Below are positions 25,201 to 34,855 of a stretch of 64,000 nt of DNA, in pieces. A model generated the notes under the pieces. That model was not told the origin of the DNA. It saw only the letters and a list, made by a program, of their open reading frames with translations, and did no database searches. The position numbers and the translations under genes are program-made. Numbering within the stretch: position 1 is the stretch's first letter; each line of letters opens with the position of its first letter. Location: positions 22,408,819-22,472,818 of the forward strand of contig OZ037768.1 in the NCBI GenBank assembly GCA_964035545.1. The letters are read 5' to 3'. Source of the DNA: Bugula neritina. Taxonomy: Eukaryota > Bryozoa > Gymnolaemata > Cheilostomatida > Bugulidae.

Positions 25201-25988
25201 TGAGCATGAATATACTGTATAGCAACATGTTAGGTTGAAATAACCACATATACTGATGTTAATAGCCGGGGCTAGATGATAACCAAGCAGTGGTGGTAGA
25301 CAGAGATATTCTTGCTAAGATAAACAGGAACGAAGTGTTCATACAGAGATGGCCTTCACCCCTCCGGCATCAGTATTACAAGCATATCATGCCTGACGTG
25401 CCAATCACCATGTGCCAGTCATGTTTCAGGGTAGGTTACTCGCTCGTCAGTCTAGGTTATTAGTCCACTTTCCCTTCAAAGTAAGTCAGTAATGTAGACT
25501 TTTCAGGCATTTAGGTGCAGTAGTGGAGAAATTGAGATAACCTAAGTTTTTTAATTTTTTTATTAAATTTTGGTTTGGGGCACGTTTTGAAATTCTCGAG
25601 AGAATATGACTTCTTATGCTAGAACACAGGCTTTTCTCAATTTCTCCATTGCTGCACCTACCTCCCTTCAGGGTAAGTTATTAATGTACTTTCCTTCAGG
25701 GTAAGTTCCTTTTAGTACTAGATGCTACCAACTTACATTATCTCATATATACGTCTGCACCTAACGTCTGCAGTGTCCATATTATGGTACCTAAAGCCTT
25801 TGAATAGTTTACATGTGTTTGCATTTGTATGTTTCTGTTCTGAAAACTCTTTAGTATTTTGTATTTCTTAAGCAAATCTCACGAATTAATATTATATCTT
25901 TGTGTAGATGTTCAACTATGATGATTACGAGCTGCACATCCTTCAGCACGGGTCGTGTCCATTTTGTCGTTACCACGTGGAAGACTGA
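6323..25988 (+). CDS. IFT122: Intraflagellar transport protein 122 (IFT-A)
   Basis: Complete 27-exon model, 3591 nt, 1196 aa. Exons: 6323-6381, 7813-7922, 8005-8125, 8332-8542, 8984-9063, 9757-9925, 10259-10357, 12063-12200, 12985-13044, 13143-13286, 15557-15694, 15958-16086, 16414-16569, 17604-17722, 17976-18129, 18891-19052, 19235-19401, 19854-20128, 20685-20825, 21079-21179, 21497-21682, 21889-21972, 22533-22644, 23702-23817, 24346-24459, 25266-25430, 25908-25988. All junctions are GT-AG and phases agree. Family landmarks in order: [15 protein letters not shown] and SGSADK (WD40 repeats), [61 protein letters not shown], then a TPR-like alpha-solenoid (about 575-1000), then two zinc sites: C1007/C1010/C1024/C1027 and C1165/C1168/C1187/C1190. 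IFT122 is a core subunit of IFT-A, which drives retrograde transport in cilia and ciliary entry of membrane proteins. The vertebrate alternative acidic exon between the SPS and LAVADWGQ stretches is absent. The start is chosen because MRTVAQW aligns with the family N-terminus and its donor phase fits exon 2. Confidence 0.96.
10154..10202. repeat. (TA)n microsatellite
   Basis: About 49 bp of alternating TA in IFT122 intron 6, ending about 55 bp before the acceptor of exon 7. Confidence 0.95.
11133..11174. repeat. 17-bp perfect inverted repeat
   Basis: Arms 11133-11149 and 11158-11174 (AACATGCTATACTGTAT and its exact complement) separated by 8 nt, in IFT122 intron 7. It could fold as a hairpin in RNA, or be the remnant of a small foldback element. 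Confidence 0.9.
11651..11677 (+). other. IFT122: Candidate 27-bp microexon of IFT122
   Basis: Nine codons, PSDSQKAYV, lie between an acceptor (T-rich run, then aactag) and a full consensus donor, gtaagt. Both neighbouring exons (ending 10357 and starting 12063) are phase 0, so inclusion keeps the frame. It would insert into the N-terminal WD40 region between NSV and AIGCQDG. The direct junction already aligns with the family, so this would be an optional cassette. Not proven without RNA. Confidence 0.45.
12212..12640. repeat. Minisatellite, about 20-bp unit
   Basis: Tandem copies of cactcacacactcagtaact, becoming more variable (cactcacccattcac) toward the end. It starts about 11 nt after the 3' end of exon 8 (12200), inside IFT122 intron 8. 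Confidence 0.95.
13807..13827 (+). other. IFT122: Candidate 21-bp microexon of IFT122
   Basis: Seven codons, DTPNKKQ, between acag and cag|gtatt, in phase-0 intron 10. The donor is weaker than for the other candidates. It would lengthen the loop between IILCL and ERKLQ in the second WD40 region. Confidence 0.3.
14673..14723 (+). other. IFT122: Candidate 51-bp microexon of IFT122
   Basis: Seventeen open codons, [17 protein letters not shown], between a strong acceptor (ttttttgtttctag) and donor gtaata, also in phase-0 intron 10. The Asn-rich content suggests a flexible loop. It could be used together with, or instead of, the 21-bp candidate upstream. Confidence 0.42.
15026..15125. repeat. 20-bp minisatellite, five copies
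   Basis: Five copies of a unit like cccttgtgtccactaatgcc in IFT122 intron 10. It is followed by ggattcaaaccc, which on the minus strand resembles a tRNA box B. A reverse-oriented SINE fragment is therefore possible around 14940-15200, but no clear box A was found. Confidence 0.8.
16859..16873 (+). other. IFT122: Candidate 15-bp microexon of IFT122
   Basis: Five codons, YEIRE, between a good acceptor (cttgtttcag) and a good donor (gtaagg), in the phase-0 intron between KMQ and GFVVGF. Both splice signals are strong. The short length means chance cannot be excluded. Confidence 0.42.
18196..18769. repeat. (GAGT)n microsatellite, about 140 units
   Basis: An almost perfect tetranucleotide array of about 570 bp in IFT122 intron 15, starting 66 nt after the exon and breaking down only in the last 25 bp. 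In the sense direction every unit recreates GTGAGT, the same hexamer as the real donor of this intron at 18130. The long Thr-His-Ser-Leu open frames on the minus strand are artefacts. Confidence 0.99.
21188..21475. repeat. 15-bp minisatellite filling intron 20
   Basis: Imperfect copies of actactcactctgtg occupy nearly all of IFT122 intron 20, from about 10 nt after the donor to about 20 nt before the exon 21 acceptor. Confidence 0.92.
22682..23666. repeat. 29-bp minisatellite split by a transposon
   Basis: Copies of a unit containing ctagattttctacagttaat run from about 22682 to 22828 and resume at 23602-23666. The gap is filled by the TTAA-flanked element at 22825-23601. The array lies in IFT122 intron 23. 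Confidence 0.9.
22825..23601. mobile_element. TTAA-flanked DNA element (piggyBac-like MITE)
   Basis: Termini are TTAA-AGGATTGCTC and its exact complement GAGCAATCCT-TTAA, about 780 bp apart. Similarity continues a little further inside the ends (ATCTT). TTAA duplication is characteristic of piggyBac-type transposition. Joining the flanks at one TTAA restores a normal unit of the surrounding minisatellite, so the empty site can be inferred. No transposase frame is visible; the 70-codon frame at 23346-23558 has no recognisable domain. Confidence 0.8.
24028..24051 (+). other. IFT122: Candidate 24-bp microexon of IFT122
   Basis: Eight codons, DKGDNKDQ, between tatgtcag and cag|gtgatt, in the phase-0 intron between exons 24 and 25 near the C-terminus. 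The hydrophilic sequence would extend the linker before [10 protein letters not shown]. Could be constitutive or alternative. Confidence 0.4.
25512..25660. mobile_element. TA-flanked MITE (Tc1/mariner-like)
   Basis: A 149-bp element whose ends (starting TAGGTGCAG) are complementary over about 26 bp with two mismatches, bounded by TA on each side. A diverged copy lies near 47293. It is in IFT122 intron 26. Confidence 0.75.
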
Positions 25989-26496
25989 GAACCTTAGTCA
26001 TGTGATATCTCTCATTTTATTAACTGATCTCAACAAATGGTTCCGTCCTTCATTTTTCTGATCAACCCGTCCACATAACAATCATATCGAGGAGACTGTT
26101 GATAAAGCACGTCACATTCTTGTATTCAACTTTTTATTTATTTTATCGTTTTACTTCTCAGCTATTAAATCAGCTATTTAATTTTGTGTATTTCTCTTTT
26201 TATCAATTTTTAAAATCATCGATAGTTAATTGTCAGCCATGTGTGTGTAATGTGTTTATAACAATGCTTACGTTTTCGACAATGATTAGGTAAAATTATT
26301 GTTGATAGCAAAAGTGCTGAGTTTTAAATTGAATGTAAATAAATATAATATTTACTTTGATTCTGAATTCTTATGCTGTGTGCGAATGGATTACTACATT
26401 TGAAATGCCATTACATGCAAGTAATTTCGTAGTTTAGGCAACAGAAAAGTAATGGATCATAACATAACATAAAAATCTGCTGTAGCAAAAACATTT
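25989..26496. promoter_or_regulatory. IFT122 3' UTR and spacer, poly(A) signal 26338
   Basis: AT-rich 3' untranslated region with AATAAA at 26338-26343, 350 nt after the stop codon. Short open frames here are not supported as genes. Confidence 0.7.
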
Positions 26497-26579
26497 GTCA
26501 GAAGTGGGATTCGAACCCACGCCTACAAGAGTAGACTGCGACCTGAACGCAGCGCCTTAGACCGCTCGGCCATCCTGAC
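26497..26579 (-). tRNA. tRNA-Leu (anticodon CAG)
   Basis: 83 nt with a 7-bp acceptor stem (GTCAGGA... pairing with ...TTCTGAC, one weak pair), D-arm containing TGGCCGAGCGG (box A), anticodon CAG at plus 26543-26545, a long variable arm typical of leucine tRNAs, and T-arm GGTTCGAATCC (box B). No CCA is encoded and there is no intron. A T5 run on the minus strand (plus 26487-26491) just downstream is the Pol III terminator. It matches the animal tRNA-Leu(CAG) consensus closely and is very probably functional. Confidence 0.97.
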
Positions 26580-26829
26580 TTGTTACAATCACCATGTAAA
26601 TAAGTATTAGATTCAAACTACTGTCTTTGTTCCTGTGCGTGACACATCATGATCATGAGACGAATAATAGGTCTATAGCCTGATGAACTTCAAATTGGAC
26701 GTTGAATAACTTATACCCCCGAGGTTCTATCCTAGTTTAACTTCAAGTTTAAGGTTTCTGTAATCTTTGCATTGCAATATAATTTTTTACAAGTTAATAA
26801 ACTAAAGCATAGCCGTTGTTTAAAATTAA

Positions 26830-27660
26830 AGTTAGTGTGAGAGTCAGAGTGAGTTACTCACGAAAAGTAAAGCTCTCGAACTGAAAGTCAAAAGACAAAC
26901 TCAGTCAAAGTGATCGTCAATCTTTATCTTTCAGTTCCTGATTCTCTGAGAGTGACTCTCACTCAGCCTCTGGTACCGGTGCTAATACTAACACTAACAG
27001 TAATCCTGACCATCCTTATCATAGCAGTTTTGATTTAGGTCAGTTCGAGTTTGAGTCTACTACTATATTGTAACATTGAAAGAGAAAAGGCATCATCATC
27101 ATGGACGTTGTCAGGGTAAGTAACCTAGTCCTATGGCGTATTAGTATTACTATTAGTCCATTACTATTACTATTAGTATTAGTATACTCATACTCATACT
27201 GTTAAACTTAATGTTATTACTTGTCCTTAGACCTATAAGTATGACTTATAAATATAAGTATATTATATATTAATATTTAAAGTTTGCGAGTTTATGTCAT
27301 ATTTTGACTTGTGAATGTAGTTGTTAATTATACTTATAGTTATACTTATAAGTTATAGTTATAGTTATTTATAGTCTAGCAGTATCACTATCTGTAACAG
27401 TTATCATTATGAGAGAATGACTATGGCTATAGTAGTACTAATACTAATAGTGTTACTAATAGTAATAGAATTAGGCTATAAACTTAGAGTAAGAGTTTAG
27501 GTTGGTGTTATGCCAGTATGCTTACAGTAAGTAATATTGATATTTATTATCATTATCATTATGATAGTAACTTTAATAAATTTATCTAACTTATAGTTGT
27601 ACTTATAGTTAATGTTGAGCAGTTATAGTAATAGAGATTGTAAAACTAATAGTGATAGGG
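26830..27660. repeat. Self-complementary simple tract, synaptophysin-like start
   Basis: Short words in both orientations: gagagtcagagtgag with gagtgactctcactcag before the ATG, then tactaatac/agtattag and acttatagttatag types within intron 1. The start codon of the next gene (27101) lies inside it. Composition is like the tracts near the other gene starts. Confidence 0.65.
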
Positions 27661-30600
27661 TTAAGAAATACAATCATTCAAACTATCAACTTGTTCATGA
27701 AGAATAAGTAATCTACAACCCCTATAGGCATGGCTAAATTGCACTCTTCCTGTATACTCTATAGTAATGAGATGATGCTGACATAAAAAATTTGGCATAA
27801 TTGATTACAAGTTATTGACTTATTGAGTAATTGATTGGATATATAAATATTACTATACCACTATAATATAAATACATATTGCTATCACCTAATTCTAGAC
27901 CTATGGCTAACCTATATTTTGAGTTACTTTTGGCATACATTTGCTGTTGGCAATTTTCAGATAAGCTTTGACTTTTTCTCAAGTCTTCATTTCAATCTTG
28001 AGAGTTGAAAAGTTGGAATAAATTAATATTAATTTTAATAATTATATTTAAATTATTATTTATAGTTTTAGTTGTAGTTCTAGTCGTATTAGTAGTAGTT
28101 AGACTATGATATTAACTTTTATTATAATATTAAATATATGTTCCTTCTAAGCCAATAGGGTTTGTTTAAGTTTAATGCAGGCAACTTTTATTCATTTTAT
28201 TATTTCATCGTAAGTTATGTATATCTTCCTCCAATTAAGTCTTTCTTACGGTGCATTCTGAGGAATAACAATATTATAAATCTCCATCTTAAGTGCCTGA
28301 GACTGTACTTTAGTTGCTTACTGGTTCATTTAAATTAATACTAGCAACAGTTGAGTTCTTGTAAATTTTGTTAGTTTTAAGCTAACTAAGTAAATTTACT
28401 ACTTAAAATATTTTTACTGCATTTACGTTAAATCAAAATCAAGTAAGTTATATATATATATATTTAGTAATAGGTACTTACATTGGCAGTACATATCTCT
28501 ACTATATTTACTAATTTATGTAACATAAAGTGGTATTCAGCTGGATTTCCTGCAATATTTTTACAGTGGATGCGATTAAGTTTATGTAACGGTCAGCTAA
28601 GAAAGTCACTGATCAAATAATTTCTTGTCATGGTTCATTGATGTTAAAGGAATCACTTCGAATCCTTCACTGGCTGATCATTTTATGACCTTAAGTATCT
28701 TTGAGCGTAGACCTACCAGCGTAAACCCAATCGCTCACTTGCATTTTACTGGTGGATTATGCTAGACTCGGTTGGGGTGGGCTTTGTGCTACTCAAGTAG
28801 TATAGGTATGTTTTTGTACTAGGTAACAATATGGATATACAGCTCCGCACTGACTCGGTAACAGCTTGTCTTCTATAGTTCTCATCAAGTTGTTTTCTGT
28901 AACCGAAGGCTTTTGTAGTTGTATGGTAGTTTTAGTTATCTTACTCGTTGCTCAAGTTTAACTTTATTGATAGCATTTCAATTTGCTTCGAACCTATTTT
29001 CTTGTATGCTATATTAGTATGCTGTCTTTTAGAACATACAAGTAGAATTAACCATTATGAAAGAGCCCAGGGGCTTCATTAGAATCATCCAATTGGTAAG
29101 TTTTTAGACATAGTGTGATCGACTTTGTACAATCATTTTTTTGGCCAAAGAATTTGTGGCTATGTTATGTAATGCCATAAAATCAATTTTGAGTTTTCAT
29201 GTAAACAGTTTTTTATAAGTTTAAAATAATAGTTGTGATCACTAAATCACTGAATATGTGCAAAAACTTTTTTCTGCCTTCCTATCTATTGCCTTCATTT
29301 CTAGACGTATGAGCTGTGTGAATTGGATAGTATGTTGTAGTAATTACAGAATACACTCTTCCTATGTGTGTACACTGAAAGGACAAATATATTTGTGTTG
29401 CTCAAATTGTTTACTGGGTTTATTTTAATGACTTTTTATCTATGGTAATAACTATAGTATAACCTATGTTGAAGGTGCTGGCAATATTTGCCTTTGCTAC
29501 CATCTGTACATCAGCCAAAGCTACTATAGGGTTGAGCTGTCGCGGTGGAAGTGGTGCAGCAAATTATACTAAAAATTTAGAGATCGAGTACAAATACCCA
29601 TTCAGGTAGGCTGTGCTCTGCTCGTCACTTTGATTTCATGTTTAATTCGATGTATTCTATGCGTACGTCATGGCAATAGTTACAAATTAGTATACCACTT
29701 CTTGTAATAAATTTAGGTTATTAATAGTGAATTTTAACACTTTAATTTTATTTTGCTTAGTTTCGAAGTAACTAAGCAAATCACTTTTTCAAAGTTTTAA
29801 AATTAGTAGTTTTACATTGTTCAAAGATTCTATTTCTCTACAGTACAGTTACTTTTTTGTTTTACCTCACTTGTTCTTATATAAACCCACAGTCACTCTA
29901 ACATACGCCCACAGTCACTCTTAAATAAACTCACAGTCACTCTAGCATAAATCCGCAGTCACCCGTAAATAAACTCGCAGTCACTCTAGCATAAATCCGC
30001 AGTCACTCTTAAATAAACTCACAGTTGCTTTTACAATGTATTTCAGAATAAAAAATGTCCAACTTGACACCCCGTTCTGCATGAAGTCCACGGAGAAATC
30101 ATCACCTTTTCAGGATATTAGCTTTGCGCCGGCTGCCGAGTTCTTCTGCTTCATCGGGGTGATGAGTTTCCTGTTGTGTATTGGCTATGTGATTGGCTAC
30201 ATCCTCTTCAGTGGAATGTTCGCCACCAAGAGCATGGCGTGCACAGTTGTAAGTTAATTCTCGGCATACTTAGTTGAACTTATTTGTGTTACTTCAAACT
30301 CTATTCCTCTATGGTTAGTATGCTTTAGACACCATATGTATTAGATACCAGCATATAAAGTCTCTGTAGTTTAAGATGGCTGATGCTTTGATTGTCCTCA
30401 TCTCTACCACCATCTGCCATTGCCAGCCACATCATCTAGTTAGATGTGTCGATCCTTTCACCAGTGAAGTTTCCTCTACACTCTGCTTACATAATTACTA
30501 GAAACAAAATTTGGCATGCTCGACTTGAAGATAAAAATCTCAAATTGTACATGCTCTAAACAAAAGTACCCAATTTACTCAACTATAAACCTGTTTTGAA

Positions 30601-32139
30601 CAAGTTGTTTTAACATCTAAATGTGAAAGGCTGGCCCCAGTTTTTGAAAAAAAGTTTTGAAAACACGTTTTGCAGCTGAAGACAACTCCAAGCATATATC
30701 AGAGATTAAAATCTAATACTTGAGTGAAAACCCTTCACTATTCCTCTTTATCAATACAATATTTCAGCCACCTTCCCTGGCAGTCGTGGTCTAGGGCTTA
30801 GTAAACACGAAGTCATGGGTTCGAACCCCGGTAAAGGCCATTGGTGATGTTAGGAAGAGCATCCAGTCATAATTGCTCCTGTGCCACATATGAATAAGTT
30901 CTTGGCCCATTTTAAAAAAGCACTCTTTCCATCAGGTGTTATCACAGGAATAGTGACTATCAACTTGCGTGAGTTTTAGTTCTGCCAGCTGTCCATCCAT
31001 ATAGTAGATAACCTGTCATGTGCTCTTCCAGGACTTTGTATTCTCTGCGGTATGGGCTGTGTTGTGGTTCATAGCCAGCTGTGCCTGGGCCGACCGACTC
31101 TCCTTTATGGGGGTTACCATGGACCCCTCTAATATTGCCGAAGACTTAAAGGAAGCTGGATACTGCCAGGGTACCATGGTGCTGGGTTGCTTTTCCGGGA
31201 CTCCTGGAAACCACGCTACTCTCATTGTTTCAGTGGTAAGTTGTTCTGGCATGTTCCGGCAAGTTCCAGATGGTGTTGTTTAGATAATTAGATATGATGA
31301 TGTATTTATTTTCCTAGTGTTTAATGTTGGCAGAAGATTTTACCCTGAGTTTACTTTTTCTAATCCAATAAAACTTGTTAGTGGTTGAAAATATCATGCT
31401 GATTATTGTTACTGGTGTGTATATAGTTAGTTATCTTATGGGATACCTATAAGGCTTGTTCTATCACTCATATCTTTAAGTTATTCTCCTGATACTACTT
31501 TCATAATAATCGTGTTATGAAATATGTTATATTTATGTGGTGTTTGTGACTTATGTGTTGGAAATTATTCTTGGAAAAGTCTTTTACTGTCTTTTTTCTT
31601 GAGTATTGATTTGTTTGTGGCATATTTAGATATTTGTTAATATTGAACCCTTAGGTTCTAGGGAGTTGTGTATGGGCACATATAGGGTAAAATCCCATTT
31701 TCATTGCAATTTAGCACAAACTGTTGCCATGCACTTAGTTTTCAATACATAATTTTGCTGTAAAATCACTTAGTTGCAGTTGTGACAGATCTTAATTGGT
31801 ATACAAAGGCCTAATGCCCTATTCAATAGAGCATATACATCATATAGCAGTCGTGTTAGTTGTGCTCTCTTGATTATTGTCACAATAAAGGAGACAATTC
31901 CTTATACAACTATTGATACCACTTCTCTGTATTAGACTTATTCCAACAATATGTTGCAGCTGTTTGGGTTTCTGAACTTCCTGGTTTGGGTCGCTGGTTT
32001 GTGGTTTCTGTTCAAAGAAACGAAATGGCACCGGGAGAGTTCGGATGACCTTGACAGGTTTGACGCCCCCAACCCTGCTGAGAGTAACACCGACTCCAGC
32101 TATCAATCAGCTCCTGGCACTGGAACAACAACTTATTAG
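27101..32139 (+). CDS. Synaptophysin-family vesicle membrane protein
   Basis: Six exons: 27101-27115, 29033-29095, 29475-29605, 30047-30248, 31032-31235, 31960-32139; 795 nt, 264 aa, all GT-AG with matching phases. Exon 1 codes only MDVVR. The N-terminal KEPRGFIRIIQ and the following LAIFAFAT are the family signature preceding membrane span 1 (about 24-42). Spans 2 (99-124), 3 (138-158) and 4 (206-223, FGFLNFLVWVAGLWFLFKET) complete a MARVEL-type four-span fold. Lumenal loop 1 has a glycosylation sequon (N56-Y-T58) and cysteines 48 and 81; loop 2 has two more cysteines (YCQG, GCFSG). Family members (synaptophysin, synaptoporin, SYPL) sit in synaptic and other small secretory vesicles and bind synaptobrevin or cholesterol. 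The cytoplasmic tail is short (about 41 residues) and lacks the repeated Tyr-Gly-Pro pattern of vertebrate synaptophysin. Orthology to one vertebrate member cannot be decided by eye. Confidence 0.93.
29880..30026. repeat. Minisatellite before exon 4 acceptor
   Basis: About seven copies of an approximately 20-bp unit, actcacagtcactcttaaat, with variants (tagcataaatccgc). The array ends about 20 nt before the acceptor of exon 4 (30047) in the synaptophysin-like gene. Confidence 0.9.
30775..30977 (+). mobile_element. tRNA-derived SINE, copy 2
   Basis: Same family as at 2473. Box A-like tggtctaggg, good box B gggttcgaacccc, body ttaggaagagcatccagtc and tail gcgtgagtttt. It lies in intron 4 of the synaptophysin-like gene. 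No clear target-site duplication seen. Confidence 0.82.
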
Positions 32140-34855
32140 ACTTGGTTCCTCTTTCACGCCATCATGGAGAGCCGCAACAGCTTTACTTGCTCTCACAGAT
32201 TGATAGTCATTGTAAAAGAATGTCAAACTCAGTGTGACTGTCACAGTTAATAGTCACCACGGATGCTTATTTGTTGTAATGTTTCATTATAGATAATCCA
32301 ATCTGTACTCTATACATTTGTGAATCGTTAGTTAGAAATAAATCTCTAATATCTCTTTTAGCAGAAGACAATTTCTTCCAGCTCTGATGTTTGTATAAAG
32401 TTAGCTATGTTCTTGTTTTGTATGCATTTAAAGTTGCACAATTGCTTCTGGTAATTTCTATTCGATTGTTTTGCTTGATTTTTATATACATTGTCAATCT
32501 ATCTTTCTGTATTTAAGTTGTATGAGTAGTTATTATGACTGTAATGCCGTATAATATAAGCTAAAATTTTGTCTAATCAAACATAGACAGTTAGTTTTAT
32601 TTATATTTTATGGTGTCTTCTTAATTTTCAACAATAAAATCTAACTAATTTAAAGTTTATTGGTATAGACTTTCCTCTTGTTCATGGTGTTGTGATAGTT
32701 TACCAGTGAAATTAAAAAAAAGTTTCACTGTTATAATGTCATTTAATTCAAACCAATAACTAGGAAAATGGATGACTGCTTGTGTTTAATTGTTTCCTTT
32801 TATTACTATTTTTCACCACCAATAATATAGTTTCTAGTATTTATACATTGTAACCAATCATGAGCATATAGAATAGGACAATTGTGCTGTGTGCCTTTTT
32901 ATATAATCTCCAACCAGGTTAATGGTAGTCTCTGATGTACAATGTGTTATTTAGTTTACATTTTTTTTAAATGCCAAGACAATGATTGTGATAGAACTTT
33001 TCTATGTTTATTTCTTCAATTAGCTGTGGTGCACGAGGCACATACTACATGAGTAATAGGTGCAAAACTGCAGTTTTCTTCTTAAATGTAAATTCTATTG
33101 AAACTGCAACATACAAAATAGTGTGATCATAAAATAAAGCTGCATTTCAAACTTGAAAAAGTTGTATGAATCCAAGAATAACAATCAAAAATCTAACATG
33201 TGTCACATTAGACTATATAAGATAATCTTGGTGTAAGTTACCAGAGCAACTACTCATATATAATAGCTATCAGAAGCAAAAAAATTTATTTGCCTAAGTT
33301 TAACATTTTAAATCTTATTTTTTCCTAATTTGCATTTCATGAATTGCTATAACATCTAAAAATCATCTGCATTATATGCTGACAAATCTCCATGTTGTCT
33401 TTTAGTTTTCTGCACTTTGTTATAATAAAGTTGCGGATTTTCAATCTAATAAATGATTTAATTAGTCTATTGACAACAATTGTACATGTCAGAAAAATAA
33501 TTTATTCGACTTAGCATATCATGCATACTCCATGGCTATATATTTTTTAGTCTATCCTAATAGTCCAAATGTTTTAGGACTGTATTAATTCTCAAATTAT
33601 GTGTCATCAAATGATGACTTGAAATAATGTTTTAATTGAGAGATTTTTGTCTACAACTTTGTACATAAAACCCTGTGTTGATTTAAGTCAGTCAGTTTTA
33701 GCTGTTAAAGTAAAAACATTGTGTTGTGCAGCAAAACTTTAATGGTCAAAAGATTTGTCTCCTCTTGTCGAATGTAGCTCAATGACGCAGCGAACCCATT
33801 ACAAGATTTTTATAACTTAAAACACTGCCTTGAAAGATGAAAATTTAAAAAGTTCAACTCTTTCTTTCTGTAATAACTGCTAACGAGTATGCAAATAAAA
33901 AGGTAGAATAATTATTATATTTTCTGTAAAATTATCATAAAATTATCTGATTTATATTGTTATCAGCCTTGGGTATTGGCAAACTTAAGAGACAGAATTA
34001 TTCATAACTATAAGTATAACTGTCTATAACTATAAGTATTAGTATAACTATAAGTATAAGTATAAGTATAAGTATAAGATTATGAATAACTTAGAGTTAG
34101 TCTTACTCTTAGTCTTATACTTATACTTATAGTTAATGTTATAGTTATACTATAAGTTAAAGTATTAACTATTAATATTATTAATATTTGCATTCTGATT
34201 CAGTGATTCACTGATACTGTTTTGCATTGTGATTGTGGTTGTAGTTAACTCAAAGTATTTTGTACAGATATCTAATACTAATACAGTAATAGTAATACTA
34301 ATAGTTATAGTAATACTAATACTAATAATAATACTAATTTAGTAATTGTAATACTAATTTAGTAATTGTAATACTAATAGTAATACTAATTGAGACCAAA
34401 ATTGAAACATTATTATTAAATTTAATGTGAACATCAATATACCTATCAGTATCACAGGTTTACCTTGCTTATATTTATAAGTTATAACTATCAGTATGGC
34501 TGTAGTGTTACTATATCTATGACTATCATTATGATTCTCAGTATCAAATTCAGTATGACATTTGTGCTTATAATTCACAAGAAATAAATTAAATAAACTA
34601 ACATTAAGTGAGTTTAACTGCCTGCAACTCAAAAAGTTGGAATTTAAAATAATATAGTTGTTATAACTTCTACTAAAAAATCAGGTTTTCAATTAATATT
34701 TTAGATTACATTTTATTTGTTTAACAGCTGTTATGACAGCTAAAGTTATCAATCAATTTTATGACGGCATTTTTGTTGATTTTAGCTAAAATAAGTATAA
34801 ATACTTATGACAGTATAACTATAAGAAGAAGCTGTAAAATACTACAAACATCATT
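32140..34855. other. Intergenic region with two poly(A) signals
   Basis: AATAAA at 32337-32342 and 32633-32638 could end the synaptophysin-like transcript at alternative sites about 200 and 500 nt past the stop. The rest is AT-rich with no supported gene. From about 33990 it contains the simple tract listed next. Confidence 0.6.
33995..34560. repeat. Self-complementary simple tract near SMPD4 start
   Basis: Runs of aactataagtat, ataagt and ttagagttagtctta are followed by the complementary acttatagttaatg, then tactaatagtaa words. It ends about 300 bp before the SMPD4 ATG. Minus-strand open frames in it are low-complexity artefacts. Confidence 0.7.
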